A DNA stretch of 64,000 bases from Terriglobia bacterium (lineage in GTDB: Bacteria; Acidobacteriota; Terriglobia; Acidiferrales; UBA7541). The DNA is taken from assembly GCA_020073605.1 (NCBI GenBank), contig JAIQEW010000016.1, positions 22,618-86,617 on the forward strand. The letters are read 5' to 3'. Under the pieces are notes generated by a model. It was not told where the DNA came from. It ran no database searches and saw nothing but the letters and a program-made list of their open reading frames with translations. A program made the position numbers and the translations under genes. Of the stretch, positions 36,065-46,174 are shown in pieces; the stretch's first letter is position 1, and each line of letters starts with the position of its first letter.

Positions 36065-38725
36065 CTACTCTCCACTTTGTTCCAAGAGCTTGGCGACGAG
36101 CGCCGTCCACCCGGTCTGGTGATTCGCGCCGAGCCCCGCGCCGCTCTCGCCGTGAAAATATTCGTAGAAGAGAATCAGGTCCTTCCACAACGGATCCTTC
36201 TGAAAGAGCTCGACGTCGCCGTACACGGGACGCCGTCCGTCGCGCCGGAGAAAGATGTGCGAGAGGCGGCGCGAGAGATCGCTCGCGGCGTTCCATAGAG
36301 TCTCCCTGTTGCCTGAGCCGGTTGGAAACTCCACCTTGAATTCATCCCCGTAGTAAAAGTGCACGCGCTGCATCGACTCGATGAGCAGGAAGTTCATCGG
36401 AAACCAGATCGGCCCGCGCCAGTTGGAATTCCCGCCGAAAAGGTCCGTGGCGGACTCGCCGGGCTCGTAGCTCACCGAATGCATCTGGCCGTCCACGGTG
36501 AGCACGAACGGATGATCGCGGTGGCACTTCGAGAGCGCGCGAATGCCGTAAGGCGAAAGGAACTCGTTCTCGTCGAACACGTAGCGGTAAATCCGCTCGA
36601 GCTTTTCGCGGTTCGCGATCGTGAGCAGCAGCCGCGGGCCCTTCGCCGTGCGGTGGCTGATCTCCACGTGCTCGCGCACGTCCGGGTGATGGTCGAGGAA
36701 CCACTGCATCCGCCGCGTGAAGGAAGGCAATCGCGCGAGATCGGTGGAATCGAACGTCTCGACGGCAAAGAGCGGAATCAGGCCGACCATCGAGCGCACT
36801 TTCATCGGGATGTGCGTGTCGTCATCGCCCAGGTGCAGCACGTCGTAGTAAAAGCCGTCCTTTTCGTCCCACAGTCCGATTCCCTGGCCGCCCATGTCGT
36901 TCATGGCCTGTGAGATGTGGACGAAATGTTCGAAGAATTTGCTGGCCACGTCTTCATACGCCGGGTCTTCGTGGGCCAGCTCCATGGCCATGGACAGCAT
37001 GTCCAGGCAGAACATCGCCATCCAGCTCGTGCCGTCGGATTGCTCGATGTAGCTGCCCGGACCGAGAGGACGCGAGCGGTCGAAGACGCCGATGTTGTCG
37101 AGGCCGAGGAAACCGCCTTCGAAGACGTTTTTCCCCTGCGGGTCCTTGCGATTCACCCACCATGTGAAGTTCAAGAGCAGCTTGTGGAAGACGCGCTCGA
37201 GAAACTCGCGGTCAGGCTTCTTCTGAATGCGGCCGGCAATCTTGTACACGCGCCAGGCAGCCCAGGCGTGCACGGGCGGATTCACGTCGGAGAAATTCCA
37301 TTCGTAGGCGGGCAATTGCCCGTTGGGGTGCATGTACCACTCGCGAAGGAACAGCACGAGCTGGTCCTTCGCGAAATCCGGATCGATCAGCGCCATCGCC
37401 ACGCAATGGAATGCCAGATCCCAGGCGGCGTACCACGGATATTCCCACTTGTCCGGCATGGAGATGACGTCCGAGTTATAGAGGTAAATCCACTCATGAT
37501 TTCGTCCCTGGAGGCGGCGCGGATCGGGCTCGGGCTGCGTCGGATCGCCGCGGAGCCAGCGGCTGACGCTGTAGTGATAGCTCTGCTTGCCCCAGAGCAG
37601 CCCGGCAAACGCCTGGCGCTGCACGAGCCGCGGGTCCTCGGTCATTCCCAGGTGGACGCGCTGCCCGTAGAACTCATCCGCTTCCTTCAGCCGCTGGTCG
37701 AAAACAGCGTCGAATGCGGCGCCGAAGAAAGTCTGCGCCTGTGCATGGCTCGCCACGGGATTCTGGTCCGTCAGGCGGGCGTGGATCGTCCAGCTTTTTC
37801 CGGGCGCGATCTCGGCGGCGTAGTGCGCGGCGGATTTCGTCCCCTTCAGCGCGGGATTCACGGCGGCGCTCTCGCCGTTGATCAGATACCGGTGGAAAGC
37901 GTCCTTCACGTAAGGCGTGCGGCTGGGGTGCTGAAAGAGCAGCTGCGAATTCGTTTCATTCTCGGTGAAAAGCAGCTCCGGCGCTCCTTCGAGAAGCAGC
38001 CAGCGCTTGCCGTAGTGAAATTCGGTGAGCTCGATCAGAGATGTCCCCGCAGGCCCCGCGATACGCGATGCGTCCGGCAGATCGTCATAATCGCCCCAGG
38101 ACCAGCGGTTTCGAAACCAGAGCGTGGGAAGAATATGCAGGCGGGCGGGCTCCGGCCCTCGGTTCCACGCCGTGATGCGGATCAGGACGTCTTCCGACGT
38201 CGCCTTCGCGTATTCGACGAACACGTCGAAGTAGCGATCCTCGCGGAATACGCCGGTGTCGATGAGTTCGTACTCCGGGTCCTGCCGCGTGCGCTTCGCG
38301 CTTTCGCTGACGAGCTGCTCGTAGGGAAACGCCGCGTGGGGATACTTGTAGAGGAACTTCAGATAGGAGCTCGTCGGCGTGGCGTCGAGGTAGTAGTAAT
38401 ACTCCTTGACGTCCTCGCCGTGATTCCCTTCCCGGTTCGTCAGGCCGAAGAGGCGCTCCTTCAGGATCGGGTCGCGCTCGTTCCAAAGCGCGATGGCGAA
38501 GCAGATGTGCTGGCGGCGGTCGCAGATTCCGCCGATGCCGTCTTCGCCCCAGCGGTAGGCGCGCGACCGGGCATGGTCGTGGGGAAAGTAATTCCAGGCG
38601 TCGCCTTCGGGGCTGTAGTCTTCCCGGACGGTGCCCCACTGGCGCTCCGATAGGTAGGGACCCCAGCGCTTCCAGTGGACTGCCCGTTCAACGCTGGCCT
38701 GGAGCCTCTGTTCTTCGCTCGTCAT
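36065..38725 (-). CDS. Large GH63/MGH1-like glycoside hydrolase
   Basis: An 886-residue cytosolic (no signal peptide) (alpha/alpha)6-barrel protein resembling the MGH1-like/GH63 group that includes processing glucosidases and mannosylglycerate hydrolase. Typical blocks are [74 protein letters not shown] and [18 protein letters not shown]. The ATG at 38725 has GAGGG eight bases before it; a TTG two codons upstream is the alternative. It is convergent with the VOC gene and divergent from the next. It probably releases glucose or a related sugar from alpha-linked glucosides; the substrate is open. Confidence 0.82.
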   Translation of the reverse strand: MTSEEQRLQASVERAVHWKRWGPYLSERQWGTVREDYSPEGDAWNYFPHDHARSRAYRWGEDGIGGICDRRQHICFAIALWNERDPILKERLFGLTNREGNHGEDVKEYYYYLDATPTSSYLKFLYKYPHAAFPYEQLVSESAKRTRQDPEYELIDTGVFREDRYFDVFVEYAKATSEDVLIRITAWNRGPEPARLHILPTLWFRNRWSWGDYDDLPDASRIAGPAGTSLIELTEFHYGKRWLLLEGAPELLFTENETNSQLLFQHPSRTPYVKDAFHRYLINGESAAVNPALKGTKSAAHYAAEIAPGKSWTIHARLTDQNPVASHAQAQTFFGAAFDAVFDQRLKEADEFYGQRVHLGMTEDPRLVQRQAFAGLLWGKQSYHYSVSRWLRGDPTQPEPDPRRLQGRNHEWIYLYNSDVISMPDKWEYPWYAAWDLAFHCVAMALIDPDFAKDQLVLFLREWYMHPNGQLPAYEWNFSDVNPPVHAWAAWRVYKIAGRIQKKPDREFLERVFHKLLLNFTWWVNRKDPQGKNVFEGGFLGLDNIGVFDRSRPLGPGSYIEQSDGTSWMAMFCLDMLSMAMELAHEDPAYEDVASKFFEHFVHISQAMNDMGGQGIGLWDEKDGFYYDVLHLGDDDTHIPMKVRSMVGLIPLFAVETFDSTDLARLPSFTRRMQWFLDHHPDVREHVEISHRTAKGPRLLLTIANREKLERIYRYVFDENEFLSPYGIRALSKCHRDHPFVLTVDGQMHSVSYEPGESATDLFGGNSNWRGPIWFPMNFLLIESMQRVHFYYGDEFKVEFPTGSGNRETLWNAASDLSRRLSHIFLRRDGRRPVYGDVELFQKDPLWKDLILFYEYFHGESGAGLGANHQTGWTALVAKLLEQSGE

Positions 38726-38781
38726 TCCCAAGTCCCTCGCGCTGCGGAGGCTGCGAATTTCGCCGCTGAAATGTCTTTTGG

Positions 38782-40695
38782 GTGATCTTCCGCGGAGCGC
38801 AAATTACTGTAGCGGTTCAAACAGCACGTGGCAAGGCGGCCCGATTCGATGCATTCCTATGTTGCACGCTGGCGAAGCGCCAGTGGCGGCAATGCAACCG
38901 ATTCTGTATTCTCGACGGGCAACGCATTCGAGAACGGAGCCTGATTCTGGCTGAGCCGACACAAGAAGCCGCATTCCAGACGTCACCTCTCCGTGCGCCA
39001 TCATCCTGGCGCGCGGCTCTTCTCTGCGTTTGTCTCGCGGCCACGGCCGTCGTTACGCCGATGTTTTTTCTCGGCAACGCCTCGGGGCACGATTTCCAAT
39101 TTCATCTTGCTTCGTGGATGGACGTGGCTGGCCAGTGGCGCGAGGGGATCGCCTACCCTCGGTTGGCCGAATGGGCGAACTGGGGATTCGGCGAGCCGCG
39201 GTTCGTATTCTATCCGCCGGCCTCCTGGATGACCGGTGCGGCGCTCGGCTCGGTGCTGCCCTGGAGAATGGTGCCGGGAGCATTCATCTGGCTGGCGCTC
39301 GTGGCCGCCGGAATGTCGATGTGGAAGCTGGCGCGCGATTGGATGGCGGGCCCGCAAGCCGTCGTGGCCGCGGTCCTATTCGCAGCGAATCCCTATCATC
39401 TCGTGATCGCGTACTACCGCAGCGATTTCGCGGAGCTGCTGGCGGGCGCGCTCCTGCCTTTACTGATATGGGCGGGCCTTGGAGTGGCGCGCGAAGGATG
39501 GAGGCGCGTTCCGTTGCTTTCCGTCGTGTTCGCGAGCATCTGGCTTTCGAATGCGCCTGCCGCCGTGATCGCGACGTACTCTCTGGGTCTAATCCTAGTG
39601 ACCACATGCGCCGTGCGGCGCAGCTTCCGACCGCTCGTTCCCGGTGCGGCTGCGATCGCCGCCGGATTCGGCCTCGCCAGCTTTTACATCTTGCCCGCGG
39701 CGTGGGAGCAGCGCTGGGTCCAAATCGGGCAGGTGGCAGGCGAAAATCTCCGCCCGGCTGAGAACTTTCTCTTCACGCGAGCCAACGATGCCGAGTTCGT
39801 GCTGTTCAATTGGAAGGTATCGTGGGTCGCCGTCGGCGTGATGGTCGTGAGCGGGATTGCTGCGGTGTTTGCCGCGCGAAGGCGGCGGGATTTCCGCGAG
39901 CTCTGGTGGATTCTCGCGGCGCTCGGCACGGTTTCCGTCGCGCTGATGTTCAGCCCGAGCGCGTTCCTCTGGCGCGGCCTGCCGGAATTGCGGTTCGTGC
40001 AGTTTCCCTGGAGATGGCTCGCCGTGCTGGATCTTGTTTTTGCATTCTTCGTCGCGGCCGCCATGAGCCGCGCTCAAAGGGTTGCGTCGTGGCTCGCCAT
40101 CCTGATCGTCTTCGCAACGATCGTCGCGGCGGGACGGGCCATGGTCGAAGACGCGTGGTGGGATAGCAAGGACGTCCCGGACATGGCGTCCGGGATTCGC
40201 TCCGGCCGCGGGTATGAAGGCGCCAACGAATACGCCCCTGTGGGCTGCGACCGATGGGAGCTACCGGGTGATCCCGACGACACAGCGCGCCCGGCCGATG
40301 TGTCTCCCGTGCCAGCACCTCCGATCGCGAAAATCGAACTGGCGTCGGACACGCTCGTCCCGGCAAAAGGCGTAAGGCTTCACGTCCTACGGTGGTCCGC
40401 CGAGCGCAAGGTGTTTACAGCGGAAACTCCCGCCCCGGTCACATTGGCGCTGCGCCTGGTGAGTTATCCCGGTTGGGAAGTTAACGTGGACGGAAAGAAA
40501 ACTCGCGCGGACTTGCGTGCGGACACGAGCCAGATACTTCTCCCGCTCGCTCCGGGAGCGCATCGCGTCGATGTGCGCTTTCGCCGGACGTGGGACCGCA
40601 TCGCCGGCAATGCGATTTCGGCTCTTTCGGCGGTGACGTTGCTGGCTTTCGTGGGAGTGTTTCGAAGACGAAGAAGCGGTGAGTCGGCCACTTAA
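38782..40695 (+). CDS. Polytopic membrane protein, PTPS-related/GT-C-like
   Basis: A 637-residue membrane protein with about ten TM helices between residues 78 and 460 and an external C-terminal beta-domain (about 510-615). [14 protein letters not shown] after the first helix carries the acidic motif typical of GT-C glycosyltransferases, and [13 protein letters not shown] fits the '6-pyruvoyl-tetrahydropterin synthase related' membrane family. It may transfer sugars to a lipid or protein on the outer face. The GTG at 38782 gives a non-hydrophobic 70-residue N-terminus of doubtful authenticity, so the true start may be later. Its TAA stop and the proA stop overlap by two bases on opposite strands. 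Confidence 0.72.
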   Translation: MIFRGAQITVAVQTARGKAARFDAFLCCTLAKRQWRQCNRFCILDGQRIRERSLILAEPTQEAAFQTSPLRAPSSWRAALLCVCLAATAVVTPMFFLGNASGHDFQFHLASWMDVAGQWREGIAYPRLAEWANWGFGEPRFVFYPPASWMTGAALGSVLPWRMVPGAFIWLALVAAGMSMWKLARDWMAGPQAVVAAVLFAANPYHLVIAYYRSDFAELLAGALLPLLIWAGLGVAREGWRRVPLLSVVFASIWLSNAPAAVIATYSLGLILVTTCAVRRSFRPLVPGAAAIAAGFGLASFYILPAAWEQRWVQIGQVAGENLRPAENFLFTRANDAEFVLFNWKVSWVAVGVMVVSGIAAVFAARRRRDFRELWWILAALGTVSVALMFSPSAFLWRGLPELRFVQFPWRWLAVLDLVFAFFVAAAMSRAQRVASWLAILIVFATIVAAGRAMVEDAWWDSKDVPDMASGIRSGRGYEGANEYAPVGCDRWELPGDPDDTARPADVSPVPAPPIAKIELASDTLVPAKGVRLHVLRWSAERKVFTAETPAPVTLALRLVSYPGWEVNVDGKKTRADLRADTSQILLPLAPGAHRVDVRFRRTWDRIAGNAISALSAVTLLAFVGVFRRRRSGESAT

Positions 40696-42035
40696 TCCAG
40701 GCGCCGGTGCTTGAACTTCTTCTCGCCCTTTGCATACGGCCCGACCGTGTGACCGTGTCCGATGAGCTTGTACTTGTAGGTCGTCAAGCCCTCGAGACCC
40801 ATCGGGCCGCGCGCATGCAGCTTGCTGGTGCTGATGCCGACCTCTGCGCCAAGCCCGTAGCGGTAACCGTCCGCGAAGCGCGTCGAGGCGTTCTGAAAGA
40901 CCCCCGCCGAATCGACTTCGTTCAGAAATCGCCGCGCGGCTTCCGCATCCTCGGTGACGATCGCATCCGTATGATGCGAGCCGTAATGGTTGATGTGGCC
41001 GATGGCCTCGTCGAGCCCGGCGACGATCTTCACGGATAGAATCAGATCGCCATACTCGGTCGCCCAATCTTGTTCCGTGGCCGGCACGATTCCCTGATTT
41101 GGCAGTAGCGCCAGCGTCTTCGCATCGCCCCGGATTTCGACCTTCGCTTCCTTCAACTTCGCAACCATCGGCGGCAGAAACTTTCCCGCGATCGCCTCGT
41201 GCACCAGCAGCGTCTCCGCGGCGTTGCACACAGCGGGGTACTGCACCTTCGCGTCGTAGGTGATGTCGATGGCCTTCTGGACGTCGGCGGCGCGGTCCAC
41301 GTACACGTGGCAGATTCCCTCGCTGTGCCCGAGGACCGGAATCCGGCTGTGCTCCATGATGAAGCGAACCAGCTCGTACGATCCGCGCGGGATGATCAAA
41401 TCCACGTCGCGATCGAGCGCAAGCAGCTCCATCACGTCCGTGCGCGTTTGCAGCAGATTGATCGAATCCAGCGGCACCGCCGGAAATTTCTTGCAGCATT
41501 CGCGCCACACGGACACAAGCACGTCATTGGTTTGCGCCGCTTCCGAGCCGCCCTTCAGGATCACGGCGTTGCCGGACTTCAGCGCGAGCGACGCGAGCTG
41601 GGGCACCACGTCCGGCCGGGATTCAAAAATCACGCCAATCACGCCGAACGGGCAGGACTCCTTGTAGAGCACGAGGCCGTCGTCGAGCTCCGTCGCCGCG
41701 AGCCGCCGCCCCAGAGGATCGTCGAGACGCGCCACTTCGCGCACCTGCGCGGCCATCTGAGCGATGCCACGCTCACTGACACGCAGTCGCGCCAGCATTG
41801 CCGACGTCATCTTCCCTGCGGCAACTTTGGCTTCCGCGGCGCGGCAATCGCGCTCGTTCGCTTCGAGAATCCGCGCGCGCGCGTCTTCGATCGCTTTCGC
41901 GGCCGCCAGCAGGACTTCGTTGCGTGCCTCGGCCGACAGTTTCCCAAGCTCGCGCGACGCCGCCCTCGCCCGCCGGGCGATCGACGCGACCGAGCTCTCG
42001 CTTGCCTGTAAAGGCGCTGTGGTCGGCTGGCTCAT
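40692..42035 (-). CDS. proA: Gamma-glutamyl phosphate reductase
   Basis: A 447-residue NADPH-dependent reductase making glutamate-5-semialdehyde in proline synthesis. Recognised blocks are FGVIGVIFESRPDVVPQLA, LKGGSEAAQTN, the catalytic Cys in YPAVCNAAETLL near 287, and EVGISTSKLHARGPMGLE. The ATG at 42035 overlaps the proB stop by four bases (ATGA), showing translational coupling. A longer open frame into proB is a shadow. Convergent with the membrane protein gene at its end. Confidence 0.97.
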   Translation of the reverse strand: MSQPTTAPLQASESSVASIARRARAASRELGKLSAEARNEVLLAAAKAIEDARARILEANERDCRAAEAKVAAGKMTSAMLARLRVSERGIAQMAAQVREVARLDDPLGRRLAATELDDGLVLYKESCPFGVIGVIFESRPDVVPQLASLALKSGNAVILKGGSEAAQTNDVLVSVWRECCKKFPAVPLDSINLLQTRTDVMELLALDRDVDLIIPRGSYELVRFIMEHSRIPVLGHSEGICHVYVDRAADVQKAIDITYDAKVQYPAVCNAAETLLVHEAIAGKFLPPMVAKLKEAKVEIRGDAKTLALLPNQGIVPATEQDWATEYGDLILSVKIVAGLDEAIGHINHYGSHHTDAIVTEDAEAARRFLNEVDSAGVFQNASTRFADGYRYGLGAEVGISTSKLHARGPMGLEGLTTYKYKLIGHGHTVGPYAKGEKKFKHRRLD

Positions 42036-43189
42036 GATTTCTGCAATAGCACGATATTGTCGCGCGTGACAAGCACAGGCGCCGGCGCGGCATCCCGGCC
42101 GCGGCTGCTTTTCTTCCCCGAAAACTTTTCGGCTTCTTCGCTGGTGCAGTTGGCGATGCCGCGCGCGAATTCGCGCCCCTCGGAATCGACGATGCTCACC
42201 ACGTCCATCGACGCGAAGCGATTTTCCACGCGCACGATTCCCGACGCGAGCAAGCTCGCCTTCCCCTGCGTGATGGCGCGGTGCGCGCCCGCATCGACCA
42301 CCACGCGCCCGTGCACGTTCGCCGCGTACGCAATCCAGCGGCGCTTGCCGCGCATCCGCTTCGCCGGCAGGAAGGCGGTGCCGATGTTTTCGCCCGCGAA
42401 AACCCGGTCGAGCGTGTCCGGACTGTTGCCGTTGGCGATCACGGCGGTGCCGCCGCAATTCATGGCGATCTCGGCGGCTTCGAGCTTCGTGCGCATGCCG
42501 CCGCGCCCGCTGGCGGATGGTCCCGCGCCGAGCGCCTTAAGCTCCGGCGTAATTTCGTCGACGAGCGAGATCACCTTCGCGCTCCCGCCATTCCCCGATT
42601 CCTGGCGCAGCAAGCCATCCACGTTGGTCAGCAGGACCAGCGCGTCGGCTTCGAGGCCGCTCATGACCAGCGCCGCCAGGCGATCGTTGTCGCTGAAGGC
42701 TGGCGTGCGCGATTCCGGCACCGCCGATTCGAGTTCCGCCGTCGACACAGTGTCGTTTTCATTCACGATGGGCAGCACTCCGAATCCGATCAATTTCTCC
42801 ATCGTGTGCTGAAGGTTCGAGTAGCGCCGCCAGTTGGTGAAATCCTCTTCGGTGAGCAGGACCTGCGCGATCTTGACGTCCCATTTCGCGAACAGGTTCT
42901 TGTACGCGTCCATAAGAAGGCTCTGCCCGACCGCAGCGCACGCCTGCTTGGTCACCAGATCGTCGAGGCGCGAACGGTGCAGTCCCAGCCAACCCCTTCC
43001 AAGCCCGACGGCGCCTGAGGAAACGAGCACGACCTGCCGGCCGGCCTTCATCAGGGCCGCAATCGAGCGCACGATCGGTTCGACGCGTTCGAGGCACAGG
43101 TCGCCCTCGGCGCCCGTGACCGTGGCCGTCCCGACCTTGATCACCAGCCGCCTTGCGGCTCGCAGCAGTTTGGCTCGCTCTGCTTCCAT
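42032..43189 (-). CDS. proB: Glutamate 5-kinase with PUA domain
   Basis: A 385-residue kinase catalysing the first step of proline synthesis. The amino-acid kinase domain covers about 1-255 (LVIKVGTATVTG, VSSGAVGLGRG, VNENDTVS, GGMRTKLEAAEIA) and a C-terminal PUA domain covers about 280-365 (GKASLLASGIVRVENRF). The ATG at 43189 fits the domain start. It is translationally coupled to proA by a four-base overlap. The enzyme is usually feedback-inhibited by proline. Confidence 0.97.
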   Translation of the reverse strand: MEAERAKLLRAARRLVIKVGTATVTGAEGDLCLERVEPIVRSIAALMKAGRQVVLVSSGAVGLGRGWLGLHRSRLDDLVTKQACAAVGQSLLMDAYKNLFAKWDVKIAQVLLTEEDFTNWRRYSNLQHTMEKLIGFGVLPIVNENDTVSTAELESAVPESRTPAFSDNDRLAALVMSGLEADALVLLTNVDGLLRQESGNGGSAKVISLVDEITPELKALGAGPSASGRGGMRTKLEAAEIAMNCGGTAVIANGNSPDTLDRVFAGENIGTAFLPAKRMRGKRRWIAYAANVHGRVVVDAGAHRAITQGKASLLASGIVRVENRFASMDVVSIVDSEGREFARGIANCTSEEAEKFSGKKSSRGRDAAPAPVLVTRDNIVLLQKS

Positions 43190-43312
43190 GGCGTGACTTT
43201 CTCCAATTGTACCGAATTCGCCTCGCGGTCATAGCGGTTTCCGCCATTCCACACGTCTAGAACTGCATACTTGCCTCCATGCTCTTCCGGGCGTATAGGT
43301 TGGTTAGAGAGC

Positions 43313-43561
43313 ATGTCAATGAAGGCGCGTCGACATTCGCGGCAGCCTGCGCAGCACGAGTCCGACTTTCATCCGGGCGAGGTCGTTCCATTCGGTCGAT
43401 ACGGAGCCGGGCTTTTGACGGCGCATCCAGTTGGATTGGTGGTCGTATTCGGGCTGTTCGCGATTGGTTTGGTAGCGATGCCCGAGGCGCGTTGGTTTTT
43501 CGCTGTGGCCCTCGTTCTCGGAGGCGCGTGCGGCTTCGTTCTCTGGCTTCGCCACCGCTAA
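43313..43561 (+). CDS. Small two-span membrane protein
   Basis: An 82-residue protein with two TM helices (about 34-52, VGLVVVFGLFAIGLVAM; about 58-78, FFAVALVLGGACGFVLW) joined by a short polar turn, and a basic His/Lys-rich N-terminus (MSMKARRHSRQPAQHES). No family is known to me. An AGAG motif precedes the ATG; a second ATG two codons on is possible. It is divergent from proB. Two conserved-looking palindromes follow before cspA. Confidence 0.5.
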   Translation: MSMKARRHSRQPAQHESDFHPGEVVPFGRYGAGLLTAHPVGLVVVFGLFAIGLVAMPEARWFFAVALVLGGACGFVLWLRHR

Positions 43562-43580
43562 CGACTTCCGCCCCGCGAAT

Positions 43581-43597
43581 ATTTCACTAGGTGAAAT
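43581..43597. promoter_or_regulatory. Perfect operator-like palindrome
   Basis: ATTTCAC-TAG-GTGAAAT is a perfect 7-base inverted repeat with a three-base centre, AT-rich in a GC-rich setting. It lies upstream of cspA and downstream of the small membrane protein gene. The shape suits a dimeric repressor site; the regulator is unknown. No clear -35/-10 pair could be placed beside it. Confidence 0.45.
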
Positions 43598-43663
43598 GCG
43601 AAAGGCGTGCTAGATTGGAGTTGCGTTTGTTGCTCTTGTAACACCTTTAGATTCGATTGAAGG

Positions 43664-43693
43664 GGCTGCGAGTACAAACTCGCAGCCTCTTTT
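43664..43693 (+). terminator. Terminator-like hairpin in front of cspA
   Basis: GGCTGCGAGT (43664-43673) and ACTCGCAGCC (43678-43687) form a perfect 10-base stem with an ACAA loop, followed by TCTTTT. It could end transcription of the small membrane protein gene or act as an attenuator in a cspA leader. It is 60 bases upstream of the cspA start. Confidence 0.6.
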
Positions 43694-43752
43694 GCTTTAC
43701 GGCTGGAGGCGGTCGAGAAGCACAAATAGCTTACAAAGAAGGAAGTACATCA

Positions 43753-43956
43753 GTGAGAGAACAAGGAACAGTGAAGTGGTTCAATGCCAGCAAGGGATTC
43801 GGGTTCATCCAGCGCCAGTCCGGCGAGGACGTTTTCGTCCACTTTTCCGCGATTCAGGCGGAAGGGTACAAATCGCTGAACGAAGGCCAGGCGGTTGAAT
43901 TCGAAGTTACCCGCGGCCCCAAGGGCCTGCAGGCTGCGAACGTCACCAGCCTCTAG
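43753..43956 (+). CDS. cspA: Cold shock protein (CspA family)
   Basis: A 67-residue cold-shock domain protein, an RNA chaperone. RNP1 is KGFGFI (14-19) and RNP2 is VFVHFSAI (27-34); [14 protein letters not shown] is the family signature. The start is GTG at 43753 with AAGGAAG at the right distance; the upstream open frame is leader. It is monocistronic: a terminator-like hairpin precedes it and a strong terminator follows it. Confidence 0.95.
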   Translation: MREQGTVKWFNASKGFGFIQRQSGEDVFVHFSAIQAEGYKSLNEGQAVEFEVTRGPKGLQAANVTSL

Positions 43957-44258
43957 TCAAGAAAGGGCGTCCCGATCCACTCGATCGGGACGCCCTTTTT
44001 TTGTGCCCCGCCGAAAGCAAGTCTCCGCATCACGGCCCAGCCTCCTGGACTGAACATTCCCCAGTATTGACCGTTTGTCTCGATGCCTTGCGATGCCCCC
44101 GCGAGCCATCCGCCGTGGGTGTAGAATATCCGATGGACGCTGCTTACAACCGCACGCGTAAGTTAGAAATTTGAGCCGGAAGGCGCCGTAGATGTGCAGT
44201 ATCGACGGCAATGGGGCGTTCCGCTGCGCTCCGGCAGACAACCGAGTGGGAGACCTGC
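43957..44258. other. Intergenic region, cspA to PilZ gene
   Basis: This 302-base stretch starts with the cspA terminator (43965-44002). The rest contains no ORF or strong repeat. A TAGAAT box near 44122 is a possible -10 element for the PilZ/GT-C pair, but no matching -35 is visible. Confidence 0.4.
43965..44002 (+). terminator. Strong rho-independent terminator of cspA
   Basis: GGGCGTCCCGATC (43965-43977) and GATCGGGACGCCC (43983-43995) form a perfect 13-base stem with a five-base loop, followed by seven T (43996-44002). It lies nine bases after the cspA stop. Confidence 0.92.
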
Positions 44259-44666
44259 ATGGCCGAGATGAAGAACCCGACGCCGAGCGAGATCGCCGCT
44301 GAGCGCCGGCGCTCGCACCGAGTCAACATCGCGATGCCCGTGCTCGTTCGCGGCAAAAGAGGCACGCAGCCCTTCGAGGAAGAAGCGCAGACGATTTCTG
44401 TGAGCGCGCACGGCTGCATGGTGCGCATGGCCACGCCTGTGGCGCGCGCGCAGGAAATTGCGATCGTGAACACAAAGACGGCCGAAGAGCTGCCGTGTAC
44501 CGTAACATTCCACGGGCAGAAGGAAGGCGGAAAGACCGAGGTCGGCGTGGAATTCGCGGAGCCCTCGCCGCTTTTCTGGCGCATCGCCTTCCCGCCGGAA
44601 GACTGGGATCCCTCCGAGCGCAAGCGCCCCGGCGGCCCGCGCCCCGCCGCAAAACCCAAAGGCTAG
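44259..44666 (+). CDS. PilZ-domain protein
   Basis: A 135-residue single-domain PilZ protein. RRRSHRVN (R17-R21) is the first cyclic-di-GMP motif and ISVSAHGCMV (46-55) is the second. The domain ends LFWRIAFPPEDW, matching VWDIPAAPEDW of the PilZ protein at 7136-7978. GGGAG precedes the ATG. Its TAG stop overlaps the GTG start of the next gene by one base, so the two should be translated together. It may regulate the partner membrane protein in response to cyclic-di-GMP; that is inference. Confidence 0.85.
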   Translation: MAEMKNPTPSEIAAERRRSHRVNIAMPVLVRGKRGTQPFEEEAQTISVSAHGCMVRMATPVARAQEIAIVNTKTAEELPCTVTFHGQKEGGKTEVGVEFAEPSPLFWRIAFPPEDWDPSERKRPGGPRPAAKPKG

Positions 44667-46150
44667 TGCCCCGCCAATCTCCTGAATCTGCCACCGGACT
44701 GGATCGCGCCGGATTTTTTCGCCGGCACTGGCCGAAGCTGCTGGGGATCTCCGCTCTCGTCCTCATCCCGTGTTTCTGGCACCGGGAAATCGTCTCGGCC
44801 GATCTCGGGAGCCATCTGTACAACGCGTGGCTCGCGCAACTGATCCGGCACGGGCAGGCGCCTGGATTGTGGATCGCTCCGCAAAAAACCAACGTTCTCT
44901 TTGATCTTCTGCTGAGCGGCTTCGGCTCGGTCTTCGGGCTGCAGGCCGCCGAAAGAATCGCCGTCTCGCTGGCCGTGCTGATTTTCTTCTGGGGCATTTT
45001 CGCGCTGGTTTCGGCAGCCACGCGGCGGGCGCCCTGGTTTCTTCTGCCCGGCATCGCGACCGTGGCGTACGGCTGGACGTTTCACATGGGGTTCTTCAAC
45101 TTTTACCTTTCGCTCGGCCTGGCGTTCTTCAGCCTGGCGATCTTCTGGCGAGGCCGCGGCTGGGAGCGGCTGGCTGCCGCTCCGGTTGCAGCGCTCGCCG
45201 TCGTAGCACATCCGCTGGGCTTCATCTGGCTGCTGGGCGCCGTCGCGTATGTTGGAATCGCCAAAATCGCGCCGCTCCGCCGGTATCAAGTGCTGCTGTT
45301 CGCGGCGGCAGCCGCTTCCGTCTTCGCCGTGCATTACTACCTGTGGCGGCACTACAACGTGTACGCCGGAACGAAACCATTTGCTCTTTACAACGGCGCG
45401 GACCAATTGGACCTCTTCGGGCCGCGGTATCACATCCCGGAATTTGCACTGCTCGCATTTGCGCTGATTGCGCTGGCTTTGGACATCGTCGGCCGCCGTC
45501 ACGAGCCGGGGCTGTGGAAGGCTTACGCCATTCCACTTCAGCTTTACATCCTGGCGGAGATCTCGGTTGTTCTCCTTCCCGGCGGCGTCCACTTCCCTCC
45601 GCCAACGGCGACCGTTGCGCGATTGACCGAACGCCTCACGTCCGTTTCCGCCGTGCTTGCCTGCTGCCTGCTGGGCGCAATGCGGCCGAGCAAGTGGCAT
45701 CTGGCGGGGACGGCGGCGATCGCCGCTGTGTTCTTCTCGTTCGTGTATCAGGATACGGCGGTCGTGAACAAGATGGAGGACCGGGTCGCGCAACTTGTCA
45801 GCACGCTGCCGCCGAATCAGCGCGTGATGGCAACGATACTGCCACTGCCCGGCTGGCGCATCCCGATCCAGCACATCGTGGACCGCGCGTGCATCGGACG
45901 CTGCTTCAGCTATGGCAACTACGAACCGGGTGCGGCCATCTTTCGCGTGCGGGCACTGCCGGGGAACTCGTACGTCTTGAGTGACTACGAGTTCGATATC
46001 CAGATGGAGCGGGGAAAGTACAAGGTGCAGCCGGCGGACTTGCCGGTCTATCAGGTGTATCAATGCAGCGGGAGCGGCACGGACTTGTGCATTCGCTCAC
46101 TCGAAGCCGGCGAGGAAAACGACCGCCTCGGCGTTCACCCGCAGGAGTAA
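44666..46150 (+). CDS. Polytopic membrane protein, GT-C-like
   Basis: A 494-residue membrane protein with about ten TM helices and an external C-terminal region with several Cys (ACIGRC, YQCSGSG, LCIRS). SADLGSHLYNAWL after the first helix resembles the acidic motif of GT-C glycosyltransferases that use lipid-linked sugars. No exact family was recognised. The start is GTG at 44666, overlapping the PilZ stop by one base (TAGTG); longer frames run through pilZ and are shadows. It is convergent with the lipoprotein gene, 24 bases away. Likely a surface-polysaccharide or protein glycosylation component. Confidence 0.7.
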   Translation: MPRQSPESATGLDRAGFFRRHWPKLLGISALVLIPCFWHREIVSADLGSHLYNAWLAQLIRHGQAPGLWIAPQKTNVLFDLLLSGFGSVFGLQAAERIAVSLAVLIFFWGIFALVSAATRRAPWFLLPGIATVAYGWTFHMGFFNFYLSLGLAFFSLAIFWRGRGWERLAAAPVAALAVVAHPLGFIWLLGAVAYVGIAKIAPLRRYQVLLFAAAAASVFAVHYYLWRHYNVYAGTKPFALYNGADQLDLFGPRYHIPEFALLAFALIALALDIVGRRHEPGLWKAYAIPLQLYILAEISVVLLPGGVHFPPPTATVARLTERLTSVSAVLACCLLGAMRPSKWHLAGTAAIAAVFFSFVYQDTAVVNKMEDRVAQLVSTLPPNQRVMATILPLPGWRIPIQHIVDRACIGRCFSYGNYEPGAAIFRVRALPGNSYVLSDYEFDIQMERGKYKVQPADLPVYQVYQCSGSGTDLCIRSLEAGEENDRLGVHPQE

Positions 46151-46174
46151 ACAGAAATATCTGGCATTACTTCC

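Noticed and set aside
36917..38653. 578-codon plus-strand ORF
   Set aside because: Lies fully opposite the GH63-like gene; its translation is Arg/Val/Glu-rich without domains, as expected of a GC-rich antisense frame.
44663..46063. 466-codon minus-strand ORF
   Set aside because: Antisense to the membrane protein gene, hydrophilic and Arg/Gln-rich; the sense frame has clear TM helices.
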